DNA of 47,261 nt from Corynebacterium sp. (GTDB lineage Bacteria; Actinomycetota; Actinomycetes; Mycobacteriales; Mycobacteriaceae), in contig JAKDIS010000004.1 of NCBI GenBank assembly GCA_030450335.1, forward strand, positions 1 to 47,261. The letters are read 5' to 3'. Shown piece by piece: positions 1-8,452 of the stretch; position 1 is the first letter of the stretch; every line of letters starts with the position of its first letter. A program made the position numbers and the translations under genes. The notes beneath the pieces are model-generated. The model saw only the letters and a list, made by a program, of their open reading frames with translations, did not search any database and had not been told where the DNA came from.

Positions 1-13
1 ACCACCGGGAGTT

Positions 14-41
14 ACCCCTCAGCTCGGCTGGGGGGTCTTTT
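14..41 (+). terminator. Intrinsic terminator for a gene left of the window
   Basis: A 10-bp stem (arms 14-23 and 27-36, one G.T pair, loop TCG) is followed on the plus strand by CTTTT. This is the shape of a rho-independent terminator reading rightwards. It must serve a plus-strand gene ending before base 1. It overlaps the stop codon of the convergent response regulator gene. The minus-strand reading has no T tract. Confidence 0.6.
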
Positions 42-699
42 CACGTCCGGGCGGGGTCATCCCGTGCTCCATCCCCCACCGCACCGCCTGGGAGCGCCGT
101 TCGACGCCCATCTTGCGGTACGCCGACCTGATGCACGACTTCAACGAGTTGATCGTGATGAAACTCCGCTCGGCGATCTCCGCGTTGGTCATCCCCCTGG
201 TGGTCAACGTGACGATCTCCGCCTCCCGCGCTGTGAGCCCCTCCGCCTGTCCCGGCCAGACGCCACGCACCGGCACCGGGTCGGAGGCCGCGGCACCCGC
301 GAACTCCGCGGTGTCGGAGACCAGCACCTGCCCCTCCACGATCGCCTCCAGGCACTCGACCAGCACCCCGGCACCCATCGACTTGTCGAGGTAGCCGTGA
401 CACCCCTTGTCCAGGGCGGTCTGGATGAGGTCGGCCTGCATGTTCCAGCTGTAGACCACCACGCGCCCGGCGGTGGGGTCGGCCAGCACGGCGTCGATCT
501 CCTGGCCGTCCGCCTGGGTCAGCCCGAAGGTGTCGTAGAGGGTGAGGTCCACCGGGCGCTCGCCGGTGGTCCCCACGTCCGTCTCGACGATGTGGATCCT
601 GCCCTCGTACGGGGCGAGGATCGACCGGAGTCCGGCGACCACGACCTCGTAGTCGTTGAGCAGCCGGAGTCTGAGGGGGTGGGTGATTTGCGTGGGCAC
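19..699 (-). CDS. LuxR/NarL-family response regulator, orphan
   Basis: A 226-residue DNA-binding response regulator. The receiver domain (about 1-125) has the likely phosphoacceptor Asp56 in VDLTLYDTFG, a Ser in VVVYSWN and the conserved Lys in GYLDKSM. The usual N-terminal acidic pair is reduced to Asn15-Asp16, so Mg binding may be weaker than normal. Residues about 155-215 form a LuxR-type helix-turn-helix (LTAREAEIVTLTTRGMTNAE, then a recognition helix around NSLKS). No sensor kinase lies in the window. It starts with GTG 13 bases after the aldo/keto reductase stop, on the same strand. No Shine-Dalgarno is visible, and a GACAAT element 7 bases before GTG could make it leaderless. The regulated genes cannot be read from the sequence. 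Confidence 0.85.
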   Translation of the reverse strand: MPTQITHPLRLRLLNDYEVVVAGLRSILAPYEGRIHIVETDVGTTGERPVDLTLYDTFGLTQADGQEIDAVLADPTAGRVVVYSWNMQADLIQTALDKGCHGYLDKSMGAGVLVECLEAIVEGQVLVSDTAEFAGAAASDPVPVRGVWPGQAEGLTAREAEIVTLTTRGMTNAEIAERSFITINSLKSCIRSAYRKMGVERRSQAVRWGMEHGMTPPGREKTPQPS

Positions 700-712
700 G
701 CAGCCGATTGTC

Positions 713-1576
713 TCAGAACTCCTCGTAGCTCGCCGGATCCTGGCCCTTCAGACGCCCGTCGGGACGCCCCAGGGCGGTGATCGCCGCGACCTCGTCGTCG
801 CGGAGCTCGAGCTTCAGCGAGTCGAGGTTCTCCTGCTGACGTTCCCGGCTGGACGCCTTCGGGATCGCCAGGGAGCCGACGGCCCGGTGCCACGCCAGCA
901 CGACCTGCCCGGCGGAGGCGTCGTGCGTACGTGCGGCGTCCTGCACCGGGGCGCTGTCCAGCGCGGCGCCGCGTCCCAGCGGACTCCACCCCTCGGTGAT
1001 GATCCCGTGCGAGTTGTTCCACTCGAGGGCGCCGACCTGGGGGAAGGCGGGGTGCAGCTCGATCTGGTTGACCTCCGGGAGCTCACCGGTCTCCTTCTCC
1101 AGGGTCTCGATGTGCTCCGGCAGGAAGTTGCACACGCCGATGTGCTTGACCAGGCCACGCTCCCGCGCCTCGATCAACGCACGCCAGGCCTCGACGAAGT
1201 GGCCCTGGCCGGGGTTCGGCCAGTGGATGAGGTACAGGTCGATCGGGCCGACGTCCGCCCGGTAGTAGGACTCCTCCACCGCGGCCAACGCCTTCTCGCG
1301 CTCCTGGTAGCGGCCCGGGAGCTTGCTGGTGTAGATGATCTCGTCGCGCGCGGCGAGGCCCCGGTCCACGGCCGCACGGATGCCGGCCCCGACCGTCCCC
1401 TCGTTCTCGTAGTTGTAGGCCGAGTCGATCAGGCGGTAGCCGAGTTCGATGGCTCCGGTGACCGCATCGGCGCCCTCGGTACCCCACAACTTGTAGGTGC
1501 CGAACCCCAGTGCGGGCAGTTCGAGCGATGCGGAGTTGGACTGTCGGTCGGGCGTTTCAGACGCTGTATGAGACAT
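713..1576 (-). CDS. Aldo/keto reductase
   Basis: A 287-residue NADPH-dependent reductase of the AKR5-like (2,5-diketo-gluconate reductase) group, with a TIM-barrel fold. It carries the catalytic set: Tyr in LIDSAYNYENEG, Lys in IYTSKLPG and His in LYLIHWPNP. The C-terminal cofactor region IPKASSRERQQENLDSL is typical of the family. ATG at 1576 is chosen because TACGAT (1585-1590 on the complementary strand) sits 8 bases before it, the leaderless pattern repeated across this window. A TTG at 1594 would add six residues but has nothing to recommend it. The substrate cannot be predicted. It is probably cotranscribed with the response regulator that follows. Confidence 0.9.
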   Translation of the reverse strand: MSHTASETPDRQSNSASLELPALGFGTYKLWGTEGADAVTGAIELGYRLIDSAYNYENEGTVGAGIRAAVDRGLAARDEIIYTSKLPGRYQEREKALAAVEESYYRADVGPIDLYLIHWPNPGQGHFVEAWRALIEARERGLVKHIGVCNFLPEHIETLEKETGELPEVNQIELHPAFPQVGALEWNNSHGIITEGWSPLGRGAALDSAPVQDAARTHDASAGQVVLAWHRAVGSLAIPKASSRERQQENLDSLKLELRDDEVAAITALGRPDGRLKGQDPASYEEF

Positions 1577-1809
1577 GCCGCCCGATCGTAACAAGGTCGC
1601 CGTCCGGGCGTGTCCGGGTAAGGGCAGGGGCCCCTACTGCAAAGTCCTGCCCGTACCCGTGTCCGACACGCCTGATAAACTTGGCCCGTCGCATGAGGTT
1701 ACTCGGATCCTGACCGGATCCGCAGGTGGTTCGGTCCGAAAGACCCGACAGCCGCAGGAACCATGGGGCGCCTACCGAGTCAGAACAAATGTGAGGTGTT
1801 GGTGAGACC
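1577..1809. promoter_or_regulatory. Divergent promoter region, aldo/keto reductase and mrp operon
   Basis: No gene lies here. For the mrp operon, TAAACT at 1676-1681 is a plausible -10, placing the transcript start near 1688 and giving a leader of about 120 bases. A perfect 13-base palindrome CGTGTCCGACACG (1658-1670) sits just upstream of that -10, where a repressor would act. On the other strand, TACGAT (1590 to 1585) is the likely -10 of the reductase gene. Promoter calls are by eye; no good -35 was found. Confidence 0.45.
1701..1780 (+). promoter_or_regulatory. Structured 5' leader of the mrp operon (candidate cis RNA)
   Basis: ACTCGG (1701-1706) can pair with CCGAGT (1775-1780), closing a domain that holds a GATCC/GGATC hairpin (1706-1710 with 1716-1720) and a second hairpin TCGGTC/GACCCGA (1731-1736 with 1742-1748, one bulged C). 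The leader ends 29 bases before the mrpA start. It could be a riboswitch-like or attenuation element, but it matches no riboswitch family I recognise, and GC-rich DNA forms stems by chance. Low confidence. Confidence 0.25.
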
Positions 1810-4800
1810 GTGACCCTGATCGTCGTTCCTGTGGTGCTTGCCATAGCTCTCGCACTGACCCCGGTCCTGGTCAAGACACTCGACCGCAACGCAGGCTGGC
1901 CACTGGCCGCCGTGTTCCTCGGGTTGGCCGCCTACGTACTCTCCTACGCCCGGGACATCCTCGACGGACAGGACGCCGTCTTCTCGGCGACCTGGGTCCG
2001 CGACGTCCTGCCCGGCGTGGACGGCAGCGGGACGGACCTCGAGTTCGCCCTGCGCATGGACCCCCTGGGCATGTTCTTCACCCTGCTCGCACTCCTGATC
2101 GGTTCAGCGGTGTTCGCCTACTCCTCGCGGTACCTGCACCGCGGGGAGCACATCATGAACTTCTACGTCCTGATGACGGCGTTCATGGTGTCGGTCGTCG
2201 TCCTGTTCCTCGCCGACGACGTCTCCGTGCTGTTCATCGGCTGGGAGCTCGTCTCGCTGGCGTCCTTCTTCCTCATCGCCCGCGCCGGCCACACCGGTGA
2301 GCCCGGTGCCGTGCGTACCCTGATCCTCACCTTCACCGGCGGGCTCAGCCTGCTGGTCGGCCTGGGTGTCGCCGTCGCCGCCACCGGGACGTCGAACATC
2401 TCCGGCATCATCAACAGCGACGTCTGGGGGCAGGACGCCTCGGTGACCGTCATCGTCGCCGTGCTCATCGCGCTCGCCGGGTTCTCCAAGGCCGCCCAGC
2501 TGCCCTTCCACGTGTGGTTGCCGGAGGCCATGGCCGCGGCGACCCCGGTCTCCGCGTTCCTGCACGCCGCCGCCGTCGTCAAGGCCGGCATCTACCTGCT
2601 GCTCCGTTTCTCCGGCATCTTCTCCGACGTGCTGGTCTGGAACCTGATGCTGATCATCTCGGGTATGGCCACCGCGGTCATGGCCGCGGTCTTCGCCTAC
2701 CAGCAGACGGACCTGAAGCGGCTCACCGCCTACTCCACGGTCTCCCAGCTGGGCTGGATCGTGGCGACGATCGGTATCGGCACCCCGTTCGCCCTGGCTG
2801 CGGCCGTCCTGCACACCGCGGCACACGCGATGTTCAAGTCCTCGCTGTTCATGGTCATCGGCGTCATCGACCACCAGAACGGCTCCCGCGACATCCGCGA
2901 GCTCGGCTCGATCTGGCGTCGCATGCCCGCCACGTTCACCGCCGCCGCGATCGCCGCGGCGAGCATGGCCGGCATCCCGCCGTTGCTCGGATTCGTGTCC
3001 AAGGAGGGCATGCTCGAGTCCTTCACCGAGTCCCCGCTGCTGCCGGGCTGGGAGATCGTGCTGCTCATCGCCGCCGGTGTCGGCGCCGTCGCCACCTTCA
3101 TGTACTCCGCGAAGTACCTCATCGGTGCCTTCATCGACACCGGCTCGGCCGTCGACACCGCCGAGGTCGTCCCTGTCGACGAGGTGAAGGAGGCACCGGC
3201 GTCCTTCTGGCTGCCGGCCGCGATCCCCGGTGTGCTGTCCCTGCCGGTCGTACTCTTCCTGTCGCTGTTCGACGCCCCGATGGACGCCATCGTCGGTTCC
3301 ATCGGCTCCGGCGACCCGCACTCGCACCTCGCGCTGTGGCACGGCCCGGGCATCCCGCTCTACATCACCATCGCCGTCATCGTGGTCGGCTGCATCCTCG
3401 TGGCCATGCGCCACCGCGCCTTCACCGACTGGATGGAGGACCACCGGCTCTTCCCCTTCACCGGGAACGAGCTCATCGCCTTCACACTGCGCATGGCCAG
3501 CCGGTGGGGCCGCCTGGTCAGCCGCCTGGGCAACGCCCTGAGCCCGAACAGCCACCTGCTGTGGATCTTCGTGATGCTCCTGGTGCTCGGCACCGCGGCG
3601 TTCTTCGGCCCCGGCGGGCTGGAGAACCTCGGCGCCCTGCAGCCGCGGGTCTCCGGCATCGACAACATCACCGACATCGCCGGACTGCTCATCATGCTCC
3701 TCGTGACCATGGCGATCATCTCCACCCGCTCGCGGATGGGGTCCGTGGTCCTGGTCGGCGTGGCCGGTGCCGGTGTCTCCTGGATCATGCTGACCCTGGG
3801 TGCCCCGGACGTGGCGATGACCAACCTCATGGTCGAGTTCATCGTCACCGTGTTCCTCATGCTCGTCGTCCGCCACCAGCCGAGGCTCTACCTCAAGGAG
3901 GGTGAGAACCGCACGAAGTTCGCGGTCACCCTCGCAACGATCGTCGGCCTGGTCGTCTTCGTGGGTGTCTGGCTGCTCATCGGCCGTCACCCGCGGCCCG
4001 AGCTGGCCCAGTGGTACATCACCGAGTCCCCGGACGTGTCCGGCGCCAACAACATCGTGGCCGCGATCCTCGTGGAGTTCCGTGCACTCGATACGCTCGG
4101 CGAGCTGTCCGTGCTGGGCATGGCCGGAATCGTCATCGCGGCGATCGTCGCCTCGGTGCCGAAGTCCCCGGTCCCCGGTTACGGTCCCGGCTCCACCGCC
4201 GAGCTCTTCCGCAAGGAGGGGTCCACCAAGTTCCCCGACGTGCACAAGATCCCGGAGCTCGCGCCCTTCTACTCGAAGTACCTGCGCAGCACCCACCTGA
4301 ACTCCATCCTGGGCCGCAACGTGGTCTGGCCGTTCCTCGCCGTCCTCGTGGTCTACTCCGCGGTGACGCTGTACCGCGGTCACCAGGCACCCGGCGGTGG
4401 CTTCCTCGCCGCCCTGATGCTCGCCCTCGGCCTGGTGTTCTGGTACCTGGTGCAGCCGAACGCGAAGAAGATCGGGAAGGTCGACCTCGGCTACCAGCTC
4501 GTCGGCGGCGGCATCGTCCTGGCACTGGTCACCGGACTCTTCGGCTTCTTCGAGGGCAGCTTCCTCGCACCGATCCACTTCTACATCGGTTCGGAACACT
4601 TCAGCTCCTCGCTCTTCTTCGACGGCGGCGTGTACCTCGCGGTCATCGGCATCGTGGCCATCGTCCTCAACTCGCTCGGCGGACGCGACCGGCCCGGTGC
4701 CGAGCCCGGCAAGCTCACCAAGGCCAGTCCGGTGGAGTCCTCGAAGATGATGGCCCAGCGCCCTGAGCTCCAGGCCCTCGCCGGCTCGAAGGTCGCGGTC

Positions 4801-4968
4801 ACCGCCGGTGGTTCAGCGGTCCCGTTGAACCCCTCGGCCGTCGCCGAGGAGCAACGCCGGAACAAACAGAAACACCCGGACGAGGCGGACCCCGCCCCGA
4901 AGTCCGACAAGACAGGCAAGACAGACAAGACAGACAAGAACGAGAAGAAGGACGGTGACGACCAATGA
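1810..4968 (+). CDS. mrpA: Na+/H+ antiporter subunit A (MrpA, with fused MrpB-like domain)
   Basis: A 1,052-residue membrane protein, the large subunit of the Mrp cation/proton antiporter, homologous to complex I NuoL. Many hydrophobic helices run along it. The conserved Glu146 in IGWELVSLASFF and the Lys/His motif GFSKAAQLPFHVWLPEAM are the expected proton-path residues. From about residue 835 there is an MnhB-type domain with GHQAPGGGFLAALML, so the B subunit is fused to A as in other actinobacteria and no separate mrpB is needed. The last ~100 residues are soluble and end in Lys/Asp-rich repeats (KTDKTDKNEKK), encoded by tandem copies of ACAAGACAG-like DNA. It starts with GTG at 1810 after GAGGTG. 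It is first in a six-gene operon and overlaps mrpC by ATGA. Confidence 0.95.
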   Translation: MTLIVVPVVLAIALALTPVLVKTLDRNAGWPLAAVFLGLAAYVLSYARDILDGQDAVFSATWVRDVLPGVDGSGTDLEFALRMDPLGMFFTLLALLIGSAVFAYSSRYLHRGEHIMNFYVLMTAFMVSVVVLFLADDVSVLFIGWELVSLASFFLIARAGHTGEPGAVRTLILTFTGGLSLLVGLGVAVAATGTSNISGIINSDVWGQDASVTVIVAVLIALAGFSKAAQLPFHVWLPEAMAAATPVSAFLHAAAVVKAGIYLLLRFSGIFSDVLVWNLMLIISGMATAVMAAVFAYQQTDLKRLTAYSTVSQLGWIVATIGIGTPFALAAAVLHTAAHAMFKSSLFMVIGVIDHQNGSRDIRELGSIWRRMPATFTAAAIAAASMAGIPPLLGFVSKEGMLESFTESPLLPGWEIVLLIAAGVGAVATFMYSAKYLIGAFIDTGSAVDTAEVVPVDEVKEAPASFWLPAAIPGVLSLPVVLFLSLFDAPMDAIVGSIGSGDPHSHLALWHGPGIPLYITIAVIVVGCILVAMRHRAFTDWMEDHRLFPFTGNELIAFTLRMASRWGRLVSRLGNALSPNSHLLWIFVMLLVLGTAAFFGPGGLENLGALQPRVSGIDNITDIAGLLIMLLVTMAIISTRSRMGSVVLVGVAGAGVSWIMLTLGAPDVAMTNLMVEFIVTVFLMLVVRHQPRLYLKEGENRTKFAVTLATIVGLVVFVGVWLLIGRHPRPELAQWYITESPDVSGANNIVAAILVEFRALDTLGELSVLGMAGIVIAAIVASVPKSPVPGYGPGSTAELFRKEGSTKFPDVHKIPELAPFYSKYLRSTHLNSILGRNVVWPFLAVLVVYSAVTLYRGHQAPGGGFLAALMLALGLVFWYLVQPNAKKIGKVDLGYQLVGGGIVLALVTGLFGFFEGSFLAPIHFYIGSEHFSSSLFFDGGVYLAVIGIVAIVLNSLGGRDRPGAEPGKLTKASPVESSKMMAQRPELQALAGSKVAVTAGGSAVPLNPSAVAEEQRRNKQKHPDEADPAPKSDKTGKTDKTDKNEKKDGDDQ

Positions 4969-5393
4969 TCATCGCGGCCATCATCGCCCTGCTCGTCGCG
5001 GCCGGCGTCTACATGGTGATGCAGCGCGGCATGGTCCGCGTCATCATCGGCACCACGCTGATGAGCCACGGGGTCAACCTGCTGCTGCTCGCCGCAGGCA
5101 TCGGGGCCTGGCGCTCCGACCCGCTGGCAGACCGGACGCTGCCCGCGGAGTCCGCCGACCCGCTCCCCCAGGCCTTCGTCCTCACCGCCATCGTCATCTC
5201 GATGGCGACCACCGCCGTCCTGCTCGCCCTCGCGGCCCTCGGCCGTGACGACGACACCCGCTCCGGCGAGGACGTCCAGCGCGCCCGCCGCGAATTCCGC
5301 GCCCTGGACACCGTGGGCCAGCGTTCCGCCCACCGCATCGACGAACACTCCGCACAGGCCAAGCGCCGGCGCGACCGAGAGGTGGACTACTGA
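4965..5393 (+). CDS. mrpC: Na+/H+ antiporter subunit C (MrpC)
   Basis: A 142-residue protein with three predicted membrane helices, related to NuoK. The motif GTTLMSHGVNLLLLAAG and the segment PLPQAFVLTAIVISMATTAVLLALA are typical of MnhC. It forms part of the membrane arm of the Mrp complex between subunits A and D. The start ATG overlaps the mrpA stop (ATGA), indicating translational coupling. The C-terminal ~35 residues are charged and lie outside the conserved core, as in several actinobacterial homologues. Confidence 0.95.
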   Translation: MIIAAIIALLVAAGVYMVMQRGMVRVIIGTTLMSHGVNLLLLAAGIGAWRSDPLADRTLPAESADPLPQAFVLTAIVISMATTAVLLALAALGRDDDTRSGEDVQRARREFRALDTVGQRSAHRIDEHSAQAKRRRDREVDY

Positions 5394-7021
5394 TGAACCC
5401 GGACACCCTCGGCCCGCTCCTCGCACTCTTCATCGTCGTCCCGCTGATGTCCTCGGGCATCGCCGCAGCGCTGCCCTGGAGCCTGCCCCGGCGGGCCCTC
5501 GGCCTGATCGTCCCCTTCGCCGGCATCGTCGGCGGCGTCCTGCTGCTGACCCAGGTTGCCGGCGGCGGTGAGACCACCGTCGTCGCCGACAACGTCGGCG
5601 ACTTCATCGGCGGCGTCTCGATCCCGCTGGCGGCCGACACGCTCTCCGCGGTGATGATCGTGGCAACCTCCGTGGTCGCCTTCACCGCCAACTGGTTCGC
5701 CGAGGCCGTCGGCGAGTCTCAGGCACGGTTCTACCCGGCGATGACGTTGATGCTGCTGGCCGGCGTGTGGGGTGCCTTCCTCACCGCCGACCTGTTCAAC
5801 CTCTTCGTGTTCATCGAGGTCATGCTGATGCCGTCCTTCGGCCTGCTGGCCATGACCGGCACCTGGGCGCGCCTCGCCGCAGGACGCACCTTCGTGCTGG
5901 TCAACCTGGTGACCTCGCTGACCCTGCTCTCCGGTGTCGCCCTGGTGTACGCGGTGGTCGGCACCACCAACATCGCCGCCCTCGCAGGAGCCGCGGGCGA
6001 ACGTGCCTCCGGCGGGTTCGCCGAGGGCATCTACGGCACCCAGTGGCAGCTCTGGCTCGCCCTGGGCATCGTGCTGATCGCCCTGGCCGTGAAGGCCGGT
6101 GCCGCCCCGGTGCACACCTGGCTCCCCCGCGCCTACGTATCGACCTCCCCGTCGGTGATGGCCCTGTTCTCCGGGCTGCACACCAAGGTCGGCGTGTACG
6201 CCATCCTGCGCATCTTCATGACCATCTTCGAGGGTGACCAACGCTGGGCGCTGACCATCCTGGTCTTCGCCGTGATCGGCATGATGATCGGCGGGTTCGC
6301 CGCCCTCGGCGAGACCACCCTGCGCGGGGTCATCTCCTACCAGATGGTCAACGGCATCCCGTTCATCCTCGTCGCACTGGCCTTCCTCGGCGGCAACGCC
6401 GAGCTGATGCTCTCCGCGGCGATCTTCTACATGCTGCACCACATGATCACCGCAGGTGCGCTGATCATGGCCGCCGGTGCGGTGGAGGAGACCTACGGCA
6501 CCGGGCGGCTGCGCCGGCTGTCCGGCCTGATGCGTCGCGACCCGATGATCTCCGTGGTCTTCGCCGCCGCCGCGATGTCGCTGATCGGCTTCCCGCCGTT
6601 CTCCGGCCTGTGGGGCAAGCTCATGCTGATCTTCGCCATGGTCCGCGACTCCGGGCCGATGGTCTGGGTCGGTGTCGGCGCGGTCGTCGTCGCCTCCATC
6701 GGCGCCCTGCTCAGCATGCTGCACGTCTGGCGCAAGTGCTTCTGGGGCAAGCCGATGGACAAGCAGGACATGGACCCCAGCCTGGCGGTCAGCGTGCGGC
6801 TCACCCTGCCGAGCGCGGCGATGATGGTCATCAGCATCGCCATGTTCCTCGGCATCGGCGCGATCACCCAGGTCACCGGCGACGCCGCGGCGTCGCTGAC
6901 GGACACCACGGACTACGTCCACGCCATCCTCGGTGACCCGGACGAGGCCGTCGGGGTCGTCCTGCCCTCCGAGGAGTACGGCCTGGCGCACACCGAATCC
7001 GCAGCGGAAGGAACCCGGTGA
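5393..7021 (+). CDS. mrpD: Na+/H+ antiporter subunit D (MrpD)
   Basis: A 542-residue NuoM/NuoN-like antiporter subunit with about 14 helices. The key residues are Glu142 in FIEVMLMPSFGLLAM and the Lys/His segment KAGAAPVHTWLPRAY, part of the proton channel shared with complex I. Length matches the family (about 500), with a short C-terminal extension. The start codon shares one base with the mrpC stop (TGATG), and its stop overlaps the start region of mrpE. It acts in the plasma membrane as a core subunit of the Mrp complex. Confidence 0.95.
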   Translation: MNPDTLGPLLALFIVVPLMSSGIAAALPWSLPRRALGLIVPFAGIVGGVLLLTQVAGGGETTVVADNVGDFIGGVSIPLAADTLSAVMIVATSVVAFTANWFAEAVGESQARFYPAMTLMLLAGVWGAFLTADLFNLFVFIEVMLMPSFGLLAMTGTWARLAAGRTFVLVNLVTSLTLLSGVALVYAVVGTTNIAALAGAAGERASGGFAEGIYGTQWQLWLALGIVLIALAVKAGAAPVHTWLPRAYVSTSPSVMALFSGLHTKVGVYAILRIFMTIFEGDQRWALTILVFAVIGMMIGGFAALGETTLRGVISYQMVNGIPFILVALAFLGGNAELMLSAAIFYMLHHMITAGALIMAAGAVEETYGTGRLRRLSGLMRRDPMISVVFAAAAMSLIGFPPFSGLWGKLMLIFAMVRDSGPMVWVGVGAVVVASIGALLSMLHVWRKCFWGKPMDKQDMDPSLAVSVRLTLPSAAMMVISIAMFLGIGAITQVTGDAAASLTDTTDYVHAILGDPDEAVGVVLPSEEYGLAHTESAAEGTR

Positions 7022-8172
7022 TGGAAAAGAAGAACATCTTCCAGCAGATCGGCCACTGGACGTCCTACTCGGTCTGGCTCGCGGGCCAGATCGTGAAGGA
7101 GTCCACCATCATGGCCTACGACACCTTCACCACCGGTCGTCACATCGCGCCCGTGATGATCTACTACCCGCTGCGCCTGACCAGTGAACGTGACATCGCG
7201 ATCTTCATCGCCTCGATCACCATGACGCCGGGCACCCTGGCCCTCGGGGTCACCGGCCCCAAGGAGGTCGACGAGGACGCCAACGCCGGCAAACGAAACC
7301 TCAGCGACGTGAGCTCCGTGGCCACCTCGGAGTTCCGTACCCACGGTCTCACCCGTGTGCAGCGTTTCCTCGCCGTGCACGCCATGTACGGTGCCGACCC
7401 GCAGGAGCTGCTGCACTCGCTGGCGGTGATGGAGGCGAAGATCTCCCCCTCCGTGCGCAAGCGCAAGATCGAGTTCGACGTGGAGCACCTCGTGGAGCGC
7501 GGCGTTCCCGGGCCCCGCGGCTACCGCGGCAACCGCGGTGGTCGTGCCAGCGAGGACGGCGTCTTCGACATCGAGAAGGTCGACTCCACCCCGCACGCCG
7601 CCGCCTTCGTCGCGGCGATCATGCGCCAGGACGACAACCTCGACGTCAACGACTTCGACAACCTCTCCCGCGAGGAACGCGAGAAGATCGCCAAGACCCA
7701 CGCGAAGAAGGCCGCCGAGGAGAAGCGCCGTCGGATCGAGGATGAGGAGAAGCGCCGTCGGCGCAAGCTCGCCGAAGAACTCAGCCCGCCGGCCCTCGAC
7801 CTCGACGACGCCGACGACGACGCCAAGGACTCCGAGGGCGGCATCGACCCCGCACGGGTCGCCCCGTCCCAGGACGGCGGCATTTCCGCCATGTCCGAGG
7901 CGCACGACCAGTCCCCCACCGCCGACGGCACGAAGGCCTCCCGCAGCGGCCGCCGCACCTCCCCCATCGCCTCGCTGGTGAACGCGCTGGAGGTTCGTTC
8001 CCGCCTGCCGCAGCCGAACCTGGACCTCAGCGGTCGCCGGGGTCTTCCCGGAACACCGCTGTCCCGGCTCCGCGGTCGGCACGGAAGTCCCGCCACCGGT
8101 CAGGAACCCCACACCGGTGACCAGGACACCCCACCCGCCGACGGCGACAAGAGAGAGGACGACTCGAAGTGA
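7021..8172 (+). CDS. mrpE: Na+/H+ antiporter subunit E (MrpE) with long charged C-terminal extension
   Basis: The first ~150 residues are MrpE: two membrane-associated segments and the family motif IASITMTPGTLALGV. MrpE proteins are usually about 160 residues, but this one is 383. The extra ~220 residues are soluble. A stretch of about 40 residues rich in Lys, Arg and Glu (around EEREKIAKTHAKKAAEEKRR) looks like a coiled coil, followed by acidic, Ser/Pro-rich low-complexity sequence. Nothing else in the tail is recognised. ATG at 7021 is chosen because AAGGAA lies 8 bases upstream; a GTG at 7018 overlapping the mrpD stop is possible. In frame and same composition as neighbours, so the tail is coding rather than an annotation error. 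Confidence 0.9.
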   Translation: MEKKNIFQQIGHWTSYSVWLAGQIVKESTIMAYDTFTTGRHIAPVMIYYPLRLTSERDIAIFIASITMTPGTLALGVTGPKEVDEDANAGKRNLSDVSSVATSEFRTHGLTRVQRFLAVHAMYGADPQELLHSLAVMEAKISPSVRKRKIEFDVEHLVERGVPGPRGYRGNRGGRASEDGVFDIEKVDSTPHAAAFVAAIMRQDDNLDVNDFDNLSREEREKIAKTHAKKAAEEKRRRIEDEEKRRRRKLAEELSPPALDLDDADDDAKDSEGGIDPARVAPSQDGGISAMSEAHDQSPTADGTKASRSGRRTSPIASLVNALEVRSRLPQPNLDLSGRRGLPGTPLSRLRGRHGSPATGQEPHTGDQDTPPADGDKREDDSK

Positions 8173-8447
8173 CACCGACACAATTCCTGTGGATCTTCGC
8201 CGGGGTCTCCGCGGTGATCATCGCCGCGGCCATGGCCCTCGTTCTGTGGCGGACCGTATCCACCCGTAACGACGCCCGCCGTGCCGTGTTGGCCGACATG
8301 GTCTTCCTGACCATCATCGCCGGCTTCCTCGTCTACAGCCTGTTCTACAGTTCGTCGATCACCTACGACGTCGTCCTGCTCGCCGGGCTGGGAGGCGCGA
8401 TCAGTACCATGGCCTTCGCGCGGATCATCACCCGCGGACGCAGGTAG
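8169..8447 (+). CDS. mrpF: Na+/H+ antiporter subunit F (MrpF)
   Basis: A 92-residue protein with three helices, the usual MrpF length. It includes the segment DMVFLTIIAGFLVYSLFYSS and ends in TMAFARIITRGRR. The start GTG at 8169 overlaps the mrpE stop (GTGA), again showing coupling. It is a small membrane subunit of the Mrp antiporter. Confidence 0.9.
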   Translation: MTPTQFLWIFAGVSAVIIAAAMALVLWRTVSTRNDARRAVLADMVFLTIIAGFLVYSLFYSSSITYDVVLLAGLGGAISTMAFARIITRGRR

Positions 8448-8452
8448 GAGAA

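Noticed and set aside
2104..4599. Long minus-strand open frame opposite mrpA
   Set aside because: It is rich in Asp, His, Gly and Arg with no recognisable fold, and the plus strand encodes clear MrpA. It is a GC-bias shadow.
4900..4950. Short tandem DNA repeats near the end of mrpA as a CRISPR or mobile element
   Set aside because: They are in-frame codons for Lys/Asp/Thr repeats; there are no spacers and no target duplications.
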